This document shows positions 32,936 through 40,159 of a stretch of 64,000 nucleotides of DNA, one piece after another. Within the stretch, counting starts at the first letter, position 1. Each line of letters opens with the position of its first letter. The notes beneath the pieces were generated by a model that worked only from the letters and a program-made list of their open reading frames with translations, ran no database searches and was not told the origin of the DNA. The DNA comes from Denitrobaculum tricleocarpae (GTDB lineage: Bacteria > Pseudomonadota > Alphaproteobacteria > Kiloniellales > Kiloniellaceae). Both the position numbers and the translations under genes were made by a program. The stretch lies in the NCBI RefSeq assembly GCF_007004665.1, contig NZ_ML660052.1, positions 682,001-746,000 of the forward strand, in the 5' to 3' direction.

Positions 32936-33412
32936 ATGAAAACACGTATCGATTACATGACGGTCTCCCCGGAGTCTTTTCAGGCCGTATGGGCGCTGGA
33001 GCAGTTCGTCTCAAGAGATGCCGCTCTGGATGCCCGGCTCCTGCAGCTGGTGAAGATCCGCGCGTCGCAGATCAACGGCTGCGCCTTTTGCGTGGACATG
33101 CATGTCAAAGAGGCGCGCAAGCAGGGGATGAGCGAACAATGGATTGCATTGATCTGCACATGGCGCGAGTCCCGGCTGTACGATGACCGCGAGCGGGCGG
33201 TGCTTGGATGGACCGAAGCCCTGACCAACATCAGTTCAAGCGGTGCGCCGGACTCCGATTATGAAGCCATGCGTGCGCATTTCTCGCCGGAGGAGATCAC
33301 CAAGCTGACCGTTGCGGTGGGGACCATCAACCTCTGGAACCGCATGGCCGTCGGCTTCCGCTCGCTGCACCCGATCGACCAGGGGACGCTCGACATGGCC
33401 CGTTCTGCCTGA
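32936..33412 (+). CDS. AhpD-like carboxymuconolactone decarboxylase family peroxidase
   Basis: A 158-residue helical protein with the AhpD core: QINGCAFCVDMHVKEARK holds the redox pair Cys49-Cys52 and His56. Proteins of this type reduce alkyl hydroperoxides or act as thiol relays in the cytoplasm. A good AAAAGGAAAA site precedes the ATG. It is the third gene of the flavodoxin-Rrf2-AhpD group, and a long perfect-like palindrome of the Rrf2 type follows its stop. A second CMD-family gene with the same CxxC-H layout lies at 34694-35260. Confidence 0.9.
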   Translation: MKTRIDYMTVSPESFQAVWALEQFVSRDAALDARLLQLVKIRASQINGCAFCVDMHVKEARKQGMSEQWIALICTWRESRLYDDRERAVLGWTEALTNISSSGAPDSDYEAMRAHFSPEEITKLTVAVGTINLWNRMAVGFRSLHPIDQGTLDMARSA

Positions 33413-33459
33413 TGCTTTTGTGCAGCGGTACAGTCCTCGGGGTGTGGTGACTTTTTTTA

Positions 33460-33498
33460 GGTCTCAATTATGGATAAAAAATATCCGTAATTGAGACC
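33460..33498. promoter_or_regulatory. Long palindrome with Rrf2-type core, box C
   Basis: GGTCTCAATTATGGATA-AAAAA-TATCCGTAATTGAGACC: 17-bp arms with a single G-T wobble and a 5-nt loop. The centre equals boxes A and B. It lies 48 bp after the AhpD-like stop and before a convergent gene, so it is not at an obvious promoter. It could also act as a hairpin at the mRNA end. Confidence 0.6.
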
Positions 33499-33585
33499 TT
33501 TCAAGATCGGATGACGAAACTTGCCGGGTCATGATCCGTTTTTCTGCATTCGTCTTCGGGACGATCGGGTCCCATGTGATCCGGT

Positions 33586-34536
33586 CTAGGAGGTCACAAG
33601 GACGATCTTACCTGTTCTGCCGCCGGCCTCGATCAGCCGATGCGCTTCGGCAGCCTGTTCCAAAGGCAGCGTCTGCTCAACCCTCGGCTTTAGAAGCCCG
33701 CGGTTCGCCAATGAACCGAGACGGCTCAGGCGATCCGCGCTTGGCGACAGGAAGACGAGATGGATTTCCGCGTTGACTTCCCATCCGGCGTAAAGGCTAT
33801 GCGGCTGAGGTTGATCGACGATGCTGATGACACGCCCACCGGCTGCAAGCAATTTCAGGGATCGTGCGATCGCATCACCGCCGATCAGATCGACGATCAC
33901 GTCAAACCCGTCCTCACGTCGTTCGCCCAGTTCCTCCCAAGAACTCGATGCCTTGTAGTCAAGAGTGATATCGGCGCCAAGCTCATTCACTAAGCCTTGG
34001 GCGTCCTTGCGACAGGTCGTAACAACATATGCGCCGGTCAGTTTGGCGATCTGAACCGCGAACAAGCCAACACCGCCCGAGCCGCCGAGGATGAGAACCC
34101 TGTCGCCTGCTTTCAAGCGTCCGCGCTCGATAAGACAGACCCAGGCCGTGCTTGCGGCGATGGGCATCGAGGCCGCCTCTGCGAAGGAGAGTGAAGTTGG
34201 TTTCTTCGCAATGATCTTGGCCCGTTCGGTATGGTACTCGGCGTATCCGCCTTCGTTTTCCAGCACGCGGGTGCTGTAGAAGACGTCGTCGCCGGGAGCG
34301 AAACCTTCGACACCGTCACCAACAGCTTCCACCGTGCCAGAGACGTCGACGCCCAATCTGAACGGCTGAGAGACATATTCGGCATAGTCGCCGCGCCGGG
34401 TCTGAACATCGAGCGGATTGACCGAGGCCGCTTCAACCTTGACCAGGACTTCGCCGGCACCCGGGACGGGCTTCGGCATTTCTTTAAGTTTAAGAACCTC
34501 GGGATCACCGAAACCCTCAGCGACGATGGCACGCAT
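33586..34536 (-). CDS. NADPH-dependent medium-chain (quinone oxidoreductase-type) dehydrogenase
   Basis: A 316-residue zinc-free MDR protein. The N-terminal catalytic lobe has VLVKVEAASVNPLDVQTRRG. The Rossmann motif is RVLILGGSGGVGLFAVQIA, and the C-terminus closes with GRTGKIVLV. Zinc ligands of alcohol dehydrogenases are absent. Enzymes of this group reduce quinones or alpha,beta-unsaturated carbonyls. It is transcribed alone on the minus strand; a 13-bp hairpin at 34627-34661 separates it from the CMD gene behind it. The neighbourhood of stress genes supports an electrophile-detoxifying role. Confidence 0.9.
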   Translation of the reverse strand: MRAIVAEGFGDPEVLKLKEMPKPVPGAGEVLVKVEAASVNPLDVQTRRGDYAEYVSQPFRLGVDVSGTVEAVGDGVEGFAPGDDVFYSTRVLENEGGYAEYHTERAKIIAKKPTSLSFAEAASMPIAASTAWVCLIERGRLKAGDRVLILGGSGGVGLFAVQIAKLTGAYVVTTCRKDAQGLVNELGADITLDYKASSSWEELGERREDGFDVIVDLIGGDAIARSLKLLAAGGRVISIVDQPQPHSLYAGWEVNAEIHLVFLSPSADRLSRLGSLANRGLLKPRVEQTLPLEQAAEAHRLIEAGGRTGKIVLVTS

Positions 34537-34626
34537 CCGTAATTCTCCGTTTGAAAGGCGCGGTCGAGGGTGCAGATTGCCAACATGATCTGCTGACCCT
34601 GCATGCGCGTCGTTACCATGACCGCG

Positions 34627-34661
34627 CCTCTGTCAGGCACGCGTAAGTTGCCTGACAGAGG
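34627..34661 (-). terminator. Hairpin after the CMD-family gene
   Basis: CCTCTGTCAGGCA pairs with TGCCTGACAGAGG over 13 bp around a 9-nt loop. It lies between the CMD gene stop (34694) and the next minus-strand gene start (34536), and should separate the two units. Confidence 0.6.
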
Positions 34662-34693
34662 TGGCCGGTTTTTCGAATCAAGTGAGAAACGGG

Positions 34694-35260
34694 TCAGGCG
34701 GCGGCCGTCTTGTCCGCGGACCAGGCATTGGCCTGAAACACGCCATCGACGGGCGTTCCGGCAATGTGGTTCGTGTAGTTGGAGAGAACCTTCAGCCCCG
34801 TCCCCAGAATCACTTCCAGGACGTTCGCCTTGCTGTAGCCTGCGGCCAGGAAGGCCTCCACATCGGCCGGATCGACAAAACCGCGCTGCTCGACCACTTT
34901 GGCGGTGAAGACGCGCAAGGCTTCCAGCTTGGGATCGGCAAGCGCCGTGCCGGCACGCAGTGCGTCGATGATGTCCGCCGGGACCTTCTGCATCTTCGAA
35001 ATGGTCGTATGCGCTGCCATGCAGTAGGTGCAGTTGTTCAGACGATTGTTGGTCATCAAGACAATCTGACGCTCCGCCGCCGTGAAGTCGCTTTTGTCAA
35101 AAATGCCGGAGAGCGCCGCATAGGCTTCAACGGCTGCGGGCGATTCAGCGAAGGTCGCCATCAGGTTGGGGAGGAAGCCATAGGCTTGCACCACAGCGTC
35201 TAAGGTTTTCTTGCTGCCTTCGGGTGCTGTTGCCTGAGTGTGGATTGTAAAGTCAGTCAT
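34694..35260 (-). CDS. Carboxymuconolactone decarboxylase family protein (AhpD-like)
   Basis: A 188-residue CMD-family protein with NNRLNNCTYCMAAHTTIS, giving Cys77, Cys80 and His84 in the AhpD arrangement. The C-terminal half carries further helices (LEALRVFTAKVVEQRGFV, YSKANVLEVILGTGLKVLS). It is likely a peroxidase or thiol-dependent reductase in the cytoplasm. It is 27 bp downstream of the exported SnoaL-like gene on the same strand and probably in one operon with it, under the TetR box at 35872. The match in layout to the Rrf2-linked AhpD gene at 32936 is notable. Confidence 0.88.
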   Translation of the reverse strand: MTDFTIHTQATAPEGSKKTLDAVVQAYGFLPNLMATFAESPAAVEAYAALSGIFDKSDFTAAERQIVLMTNNRLNNCTYCMAAHTTISKMQKVPADIIDALRAGTALADPKLEALRVFTAKVVEQRGFVDPADVEAFLAAGYSKANVLEVILGTGLKVLSNYTNHIAGTPVDGVFQANAWSADKTAAA

Positions 35261-35287
35261 GATCTTGTCTTTCTTTGGGGGTGGGGA

Positions 35288-35851
35288 CTAATTGTTTGCG
35301 TGGGAGTCGTAGACTTTGCCGCTGATCTTCCACTGGCCGTCATGCTTGTAGAGGACAAAGAAATCCGTGAAGCGGAAGCCGGCCCAGTTGATGAATTCGA
35401 CCTTTGCCGCGGCCGCCGGTCCGGAGATGTCGATCCAGGCAATGTGATGCTTCACATCGGGCGACGGACCGATGGAACTCAAGTCTGCCGCGAAGCTGTC
35501 CAGATCGGAGTTGCTGAACGCGCCGTTTACGGAGCCGACGATGTGGGCGTGATCGAAGAACGCGGTCCGGGTTTGCTTGCCGTCGCCGCTTTTGGCGCTT
35601 TCGATGTAGGGCTGCAGAGCCTCAACCACCGCCTGGTAGTCGCTAAAGCTGCGGGCTTCGTCAGCTGCGGTTTCTTTTGAAATCTCAGTCTTTGTCATGG
35701 TTCCGGTCTTCTCTGTTTGGGCTTGGGTTTGGGTTTGGGAGTGAGCGGTTGTTAGCGGGAACACGATCATTGCGGCAACCGCGAGGGTGGTGATCGCCGC
35801 CGCGGCGACCGTTGTGGTGACGCCCGTCGTCGGGAGAACGAGTCTCTTCAT
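35288..35851 (-). CDS. Exported NTF2-like (putative lumazine-binding/SnoaL) protein
   Basis: A protein of 187 residues when started at the ATG at 35851; the ATG at 35857 sits too close to the AAGGAA site. An N-terminal hydrophobic segment (AAAAITTLAVAAMIVFPL) followed by AHSQ suggests export. A Gln/Thr-rich linker leads to an NTF2-like domain from about residue 65 (SDYQAVVEALQPYIESAKSG, then AFFDHAHIVGSVNGAFS and DFFVLYKHDGQWKISGKVY). The domain resembles the putative lumazine-binding group. The ligand is unknown. A TetR-type palindrome lies about 20 bp upstream, so the TetR gene at 35907 probably controls it. Confidence 0.78.
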   Translation of the reverse strand: MKRLVLPTTGVTTTVAAAAITTLAVAAMIVFPLTTAHSQTQTQAQTEKTGTMTKTEISKETAADEARSFSDYQAVVEALQPYIESAKSGDGKQTRTAFFDHAHIVGSVNGAFSNSDLDSFAADLSSIGPSPDVKHHIAWIDISGPAAAAKVEFINWAGFRFTDFFVLYKHDGQWKISGKVYDSHANN

Positions 35852-35871
35852 CGTCATTTCCTTGCGTACTT

Positions 35872-35889
35872 ACCTATATATAAATAGGT
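35872..35889. promoter_or_regulatory. TetR-type operator candidate before the exported NTF2-like gene
   Basis: ACCTAT-N6-ATAGGT, a perfect inverted repeat directly upstream of the 35288-35851 gene and next to the TetR gene stop. A related sequence precedes the TetR gene itself at 36456-36476. Confidence 0.6.
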
Positions 35890-35906
35890 GCTTTGGTTAA
35901 AAAAAA

Positions 35907-36440
35907 TCAAACCTTCAGGAAGCCTTTCAAGGCATGGTGAATAATCTTCGGGTCACGCCTCAAGCGCGCGATCAGGAGGGCCCCCTCCAAGGCGCTGAGG
36001 AAACTGAGCGCCTGGAGCTTGGCGTCTTTGTAACCTGCTTCCTTGAACTGCTGTGTCAGCCAGGCTTGGAAAGCATCAAAATAAGCCTTCACCAGACTGG
36101 CAACGCGTGGGCTCACAGATTGCAGTTCCGCCGCCATCATGCCGCAGAGGCAGAATTTCTCCTCTTTTACATAGCCTTGAAAATGGGCGACTACGGCCTC
36201 CAGACGTTTCCGGGGACAAGCGATTCCCGCCTCAATCCCGCGGAAGCCTTCCGCATGCTTTGCCTGAACGCGTTCGACCAAAGCGGCGGCAAGGTCGTCC
36301 TTGACCTTGAAATAGTAGTGGACGCTTGCGGTCTTGATGCCGATCTCCTCGCCAAGATCGATGTAGCTGAAGCCATTGAAGCCTCTGGTCTGAGTCAGGT
36401 GCTCCGCAAGGTCCAGGATTTTCGTTTTCGTGTCAGTCAT
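35907..36440 (-). CDS. TetR/AcrR-family transcriptional regulator
   Basis: A 177-residue TetR protein started at the ATG at 36440; the frame is open to 36692 but those codons show no family residues. The helix-turn-helix is at residues 15-50 (GFNGFSYIDLGEEIGIKTAS, then VHYYFKVKDDL). The C-terminal ligand domain includes a CLCGMMAAELQS stretch as in the TetR group with TetR_C_11-like pockets. AT-rich palindromes ACCTAT...ATAGG lie before this gene and before the downstream gene at 35288-35851, suggesting autoregulation and repression of the NTF2-CMD unit. The effector is unknown. Confidence 0.9.
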   Translation of the reverse strand: MTDTKTKILDLAEHLTQTRGFNGFSYIDLGEEIGIKTASVHYYFKVKDDLAAALVERVQAKHAEGFRGIEAGIACPRKRLEAVVAHFQGYVKEEKFCLCGMMAAELQSVSPRVASLVKAYFDAFQAWLTQQFKEAGYKDAKLQALSFLSALEGALLIARLRRDPKIIHHALKGFLKV

Positions 36441-36455
36441 TTCGGGCTCGTTCTT

Positions 36456-36476
36456 ACCTATATGTATATAGATAGG
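36456..36476. promoter_or_regulatory. TetR-type operator candidate before the TetR gene
   Basis: ACCTAT-N10-ATAGG within an AT-rich palindromic stretch, 16 bp upstream of the TetR start. The half-sites equal those at 35872-35889 but the spacing differs by four bases, so the match is imperfect. Confidence 0.45.
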
Positions 36477-36741
36477 CTGAATTTCCGTTTCTGCAAGCTT
36501 TTTTTGCCGCAGCAACCCCCTCACTCCACTCGTGTGGTGTTTCTGAAATTCGGCGCATAGTGCACGGCGCATTTTAGAGACGGAATCACACGAAATCCAA
36601 CGCGATACCTGAAGCGAAGACCTCTCAACTTCGTAAAGACGATGCTGCAGTGAGAGGCCGGATAGATGCCCGCAAACCCAATTTGCTTCCAATCATCAAG
36701 TGCAGTTGCAATCCGGGGGCGTTCGAAGATGCCGGTACCCG

Positions 36742-37122
36742 TCAAGCGTACTGTGCCACGCCATTGCCGAGCGACCAGTTTTCCTTCGAGACCTCAAGAA
36801 GGCTGATAACGACGTCCTCGGGCCGAACACCGGGGTCAGCCGTGAGGCGTTTTGCGATCTCGGCATAGAGAGCCTTTTTCTTTTCGACCGTTCGACCGGC
36901 GTTCAGGGTTATTTCTATGAACACCACATCCTCGGAGCGGTCGATGCCCGCATAGTCTCCGCTATTGTTGAAGTTTTCGGATTCGAGCTCCGTTATCGTT
37001 GCGAAGCGATCATTCTCGGGGATTTCGATGGTCTCTCGCATCGCAAGATAAACCTGTTCCATCAAAGCGCGTCGATACTTCGGCGACTTGCCTTTTTTGA
37101 GCGAAATGCGGGTGAACGGCAT
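36742..37122 (-). CDS. 4-oxalocrotonate tautomerase-family protein
   Basis: A 126-residue tautomerase-superfamily protein. The start is placed at 37122 because MPFTRISLKKG then puts Pro1, the catalytic base after Met removal, at the N-terminus; GAGAGGG lies upstream. An ATG 36 bp earlier would bury Pro1. The chain contains two beta-alpha-beta units (PFTRISLKKGKSPKYRRALM and FIEITLNAGRTVEKKKALYA), as in double-length tautomerases. Relatives act on unsaturated keto acids, cis-CaaD substrates or phenylpyruvate. It is transcribed alone on the minus strand within the electrophile-stress neighbourhood. Confidence 0.88.
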   Translation of the reverse strand: MPFTRISLKKGKSPKYRRALMEQVYLAMRETIEIPENDRFATITELESENFNNSGDYAGIDRSEDVVFIEITLNAGRTVEKKKALYAEIAKRLTADPGVRPEDVVISLLEVSKENWSLGNGVAQYA

Positions 37123-37264
37123 ATAGAATTTCCCTCTCGTTTGCTTGCGACTGGCCAATCGCTTTTGGTCGTCGCGGTTCGATCACATCAGGCGCGCGAG
37201 CTTGATGGCTCGACGCCCCGGCCGGGCGGGTGACAAGCGGCTGGTCGCGGCCGCTGTCGGCCCA

Positions 37265-37301
37265 TGTCCCGGGCGCGGATAGTTTTACCGATCCCGGGAC
37301 A
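37265..37301 (-). terminator. Possible hairpin after the alcohol dehydrogenase gene
   Basis: TGTCCCGGG and CCCGGGACA form a 9-bp stem with a 19-nt loop, located 38 bp past the stop of the minus-strand dehydrogenase gene. No T-run is present. Confidence 0.4.
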
Positions 37302-37338
37302 GGTGCCCAACACAACACCCTGTTGGAGGGCGCCGATA

Positions 37339-38421
37339 TCAAGCCTGCAGAGCGACCTTGATGGAGCCTGCCGAGCGGCTGCGCATCAGATCGTAGCCTT
37401 TTTGGGCTTCAGCGAGCGGGAGTGTATCGGTGAAGATCACACTGGGATCGATGCGCCCGCTTTCGACCAGGGGCAGAAGCGTCTTCATGTAGGCCGCCAC
37501 ATTTACAATTCCGGTATGGATGGTGAGATTCCGGAACAGCGCCTCGGAGTAGGGTGCGTCCACAGGCGCAAAAAGATGGCCAAATCCCAGCACGCTGATC
37601 GAGGCGCCAGCCTGTGCCATATCGAGGGACTGCTTGATCGAGGTCTGATTGCCGATGGTATCGATGATGGAGTTGGCACCCCGACCATCGGTCAGCTCTT
37701 TTACGTATTCGACCGGGTCGGTGGTCTTGCCATTGACGCTGTGTGTTGCACCGGCCTTTTGGTGGCCGAAGTCCAGACGACCGTCGTGCCGGCCCACGAA
37801 GATGATCTGTGCGGGACCGAAGAGGCCCGACGCCATCACCGAACACTGGCCGACGGCGCCGTCGCCGATGACGACGACCGTCTCGCCCGGACGAACGTTT
37901 GAATTCAAGGCGCCATGGAAGCCGGTTGCGAAGTTGTCGGCGAGCGGGAGCGCTTTTGCATCTTCTGCGCCCGTACTGAGGCCTTCGGGCAGCGTAAAGA
38001 GCGACGAGTTCGCATAGGGGACGCGAACGAATTCGGACTGGCCGCCCTGGATGTCATTACCGCCATGTTCGACAAAGAGGGGAGAGCCGAACAAACCGCC
38101 GTGGTCGCAGGCCGACGGCAGGTCGCGTTTGCAATAGTGGCACTCGCCATCGATAAACATCGCCGAGGCGACGACACGGTCGCCCACCTTGACGTTATGC
38201 ACATCCTTGCCGATCGCTTCGACAATCCCGACGAACTCATGTCCCAGACGCATGCCCTGCTGCACGCCCATCTCAGGCCCGTTCTGGGTAAAATCGAGAT
38301 CCGCGCCGCAGATACCGGCCAGGGTCACGCGCACGATGGCGTCGCTGTCCAACAGCAGTTTCGGTTCCGGTAGATTGCCGACCCGCACTTCGGCGCGGTC
38401 GTGATAGTAGGTTGCCAACAT
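37339..38421 (-). CDS. Zinc-dependent alcohol dehydrogenase
   Basis: A 360-residue MDR-family alcohol dehydrogenase. The catalytic zinc site is in LAGICGADLDF and GMRLGHEFVGIVE, and the structural zinc lobe in DGECHYCKRDLPSACDHGGL. The Rossmann motif is VVVIGDGAVGQCSVMA. These enzymes oxidise alcohols or reduce aldehydes with NAD(P)H. A TGACCGGTCGTCTT box, the same as before the TetR gene at 38608-39168, lies about 115 bp upstream, so that TetR protein probably represses it. The natural substrate is unknown; the surrounding genes point to aldehyde handling. Confidence 0.92.
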   Translation of the reverse strand: MLATYYHDRAEVRVGNLPEPKLLLDSDAIVRVTLAGICGADLDFTQNGPEMGVQQGMRLGHEFVGIVEAIGKDVHNVKVGDRVVASAMFIDGECHYCKRDLPSACDHGGLFGSPLFVEHGGNDIQGGQSEFVRVPYANSSLFTLPEGLSTGAEDAKALPLADNFATGFHGALNSNVRPGETVVVIGDGAVGQCSVMASGLFGPAQIIFVGRHDGRLDFGHQKAGATHSVNGKTTDPVEYVKELTDGRGANSIIDTIGNQTSIKQSLDMAQAGASISVLGFGHLFAPVDAPYSEALFRNLTIHTGIVNVAAYMKTLLPLVESGRIDPSVIFTDTLPLAEAQKGYDLMRSRSAGSIKVALQA

Positions 38422-38536
38422 GTTTTCGTCTCCTTCATAGAATTGGTTGTGTTCGCTGTGCCCTGTCTGACCAGGGCGACTGTTATGAGTCTTCGCGTCG
38501 ACTCCGTGACCGCGCCTTGCCTGGCAAATTCGGAAT

Positions 38537-38560
38537 AATATGACCGGTCGTCTTGAAATT
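38537..38560. promoter_or_regulatory. TetR-type operator candidate, copy 1 (before the alcohol dehydrogenase)
   Basis: ATATGACCGGTCGTCTTGAAAT. The central GACCGGTC is a perfect palindrome. A near-identical sequence (one base different in the centre and one near the end) lies at 39177-39196 before the TetR gene. Confidence 0.65.
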
Positions 38561-38607
38561 AGATCAACGACTTCCGCTCTGCTTTTCTCTCTCTGCGGGT
38601 TTCTGGG

Positions 38608-39168
38608 TTAGGGGCTTTGGAGGACCAACCGGATGGAATTGCGATAGCGCTTGAGTACAGCCGGATCTCTCTCAACCTTGGCCTTCAGCTTTGCACCCTC
38701 TAGGCCTTCGATAATGAACTCGGCAAGATTCTCGGCTCTCTCGTCGCGGCGAAGTGTTCCGTCCTCTTGCCCCTCTCGAATACAGGCCGCAACTTCCGAG
38801 ATCCAGACTTTGTACAGCTCGGAAAGACGAGAACGAAATTCATCGGAACCAGCGAGCTCGCTGCTGAAATTCCCGATGAGGCAACCGTTCTTGTCGTAGC
38901 CCGCTGCGGCCAGATGACGGTCGATGCGCTCAAGTGGCGCGACCCCGTCCGTCTGGAGTTCCGTTCTCGCGCTGCCACCGGCCGTCCAGTAACTCTCCAA
39001 TACTTCGAGACCAAGGGCGTCCTTGCTTTTGAAGTGGTTGTAGAACGACCCCTTCGGCACGCCGGCATGATCGACGACATCCTGAACTCCAGTGGCATGA
39101 AATCCCTGTTTGTGGAAAACAGCGAGTCCGGCAGAAAGAATTTTTTCACGGTGGTTTGGCTTTGGCAT
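38608..39168 (-). CDS. TetR-family transcriptional regulator
   Basis: A 186-residue TetR protein from the ATG at 39168 (the frame is open to 39204). The helix-turn-helix lies at residues 10-50 (HKQGFHATGVQDVVDHAGVP, KGSFYNHFKSKDALG), typical of the NemR/AcuR-type subgroup. The C-terminal part has a Cys in DKNGCLIGNFSSEL, a stretch often seen in this subgroup; thiol sensing is possible but unproven. The box ATATGACC(A/G)GTCGTCTT occurs just before this gene and before the alcohol dehydrogenase gene downstream, so it likely represses both. Confidence 0.92.
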   Translation of the reverse strand: MPKPNHREKILSAGLAVFHKQGFHATGVQDVVDHAGVPKGSFYNHFKSKDALGLEVLESYWTAGGSARTELQTDGVAPLERIDRHLAAAGYDKNGCLIGNFSSELAGSDEFRSRLSELYKVWISEVAACIREGQEDGTLRRDERAENLAEFIIEGLEGAKLKAKVERDPAVLKRYRNSIRLVLQSP

Positions 39169-39176
39169 AACGCGCA

Positions 39177-39196
39177 ATATGACCAGTCGTCTTAAA
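39177..39196. promoter_or_regulatory. TetR-type operator candidate, copy 2 (before the TetR gene)
   Basis: ATATGACCAGTCGTCTTAAAT, 10-28 bp upstream of the TetR start. It matches the copy at 38537-38560 in about 19 of 21 positions. Confidence 0.65.
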
Positions 39197-39411
39197 TCTG
39201 TCAAGAGGGCGTCATCTTCGCTCCCTGGCGCTCTCTGCTCCTGCTTCGGGCAGAGAAGTATCTCAGTCGGCCTTGAGGCCTATTTTCGTCAGGTTTTTTT
39301 CGTTGGGAGCAGTTGAAGAGCAACGCCAACTGATCTGGGATAAAAAGCACTGACAAGCTTCTCGCGCCCCCAGTGACGATCTCAAAGCCTAATTGCCGTA
39401 GTCTTCCGCCA

Positions 39412-39900
39412 TCACTCCGTTTCGAAATCAGCCAGAAATCTTTTCACCAGGCTGTTGAGTTGTCGTTGGTCCCGTTCTGAAAGGCCTGAGACCAGTCTTT
39501 CCTGGGTTTCCACATGGGCCGTCACGGCGGCGTCGATGACCTCGAAGCCCTTACCGGTCAGGGAAATCAGGAAGCTGCGGCGGTCTTCCTCGCTTTGTGT
39601 CCGTGCGACCAGTCCCGCCTTTTCCAGTTGATCGATCCGGTTGGTCATGGTGCCGGAGGTGACCATGGTCGAGGCAATCAGTTCGGCGGGGGAGAGGGCG
39701 TAGGGCGGGCCGGCGCGGCGCAGGGTCGCCAGGACATCGAAGCTCGCGGCATTCAGGCCGTGCTCGGCCCAGGTCTCCGCCATCTCTCGCGAGATGTGCA
39801 GCGTCAGGCGTTTCAGGCGCCCGAGCAGCGCCATGGGGGCGACGTCCAGGTCGGGGCGCTCCCGGTTCCATTGCGTCACGATCCGATCGACATGATCCAT
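39412..39900 (-). CDS. MarR-family transcriptional regulator
   Basis: A 162-residue MarR regulator. The winged helix spans residues 55-120 (LNAASFDVLATLRRAGPPYA, LSPAELIASTMVTSGTMTNR, then QSEEDRRSFLISLTGKG for the wing). AGGAAAA precedes the ATG. It is divergent from the EamA transporter gene at 40160, and two palindromes (TCTTGACGTCAAGA and TATCTTGATATCAAGATA) lie in the region between, 26 bp apart centre to centre. It probably represses itself and the transporter-NmrA gene pair. The ligand is likely a small phenolic or drug-like compound, by analogy only. Confidence 0.92.
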   Translation of the reverse strand: MDHVDRIVTQWNRERPDLDVAPMALLGRLKRLTLHISREMAETWAEHGLNAASFDVLATLRRAGPPYALSPAELIASTMVTSGTMTNRIDQLEKAGLVARTQSEEDRRSFLISLTGKGFEVIDAAVTAHVETQERLVSGLSERDQRQLNSLVKRFLADFETE

Positions 39901-39923
39901 GGAGAGATTTTCCTGAATTAATA

Positions 39924-39937
39924 TCTTGACGTCAAGA
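39924..39937. promoter_or_regulatory. MarR-type operator candidate, proximal box
   Basis: TCTTGACGTCAAGA, a perfect 14-bp palindrome 24 bp upstream of the MarR start. The arms TCTTGA/TCAAGA are the same as in the distal box. Confidence 0.7.
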
Positions 39938-39947
39938 CAAATGAAAC

Positions 39948-39965
39948 TATCTTGATATCAAGATA
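39948..39965. promoter_or_regulatory. MarR-type operator candidate, distal box
   Basis: TATCTTGATATCAAGATA, a perfect 18-bp palindrome. Its centre is 26 bp from that of the proximal box, about two and a half helical turns, compatible with two dimers bound in the divergent promoter region. Confidence 0.75.
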
Positions 39966-40159
39966 ATTATCCGATGGCGCTTTACGTTCTCTCGGACCCC
40001 AGAGCCAACGCGGGGCTAACGCAGAGTTTCAGAGCCTGCGTTCGAGATCATCAGCAGGCTGATTGACAGCCCGATCTCGAACCAACGGGCCTTGAACTGG
40101 CGATCTCGAACCAGCGAACTTTGGATCACCCGAACCACAAAAGGCTTCAGGAGGGCCCT

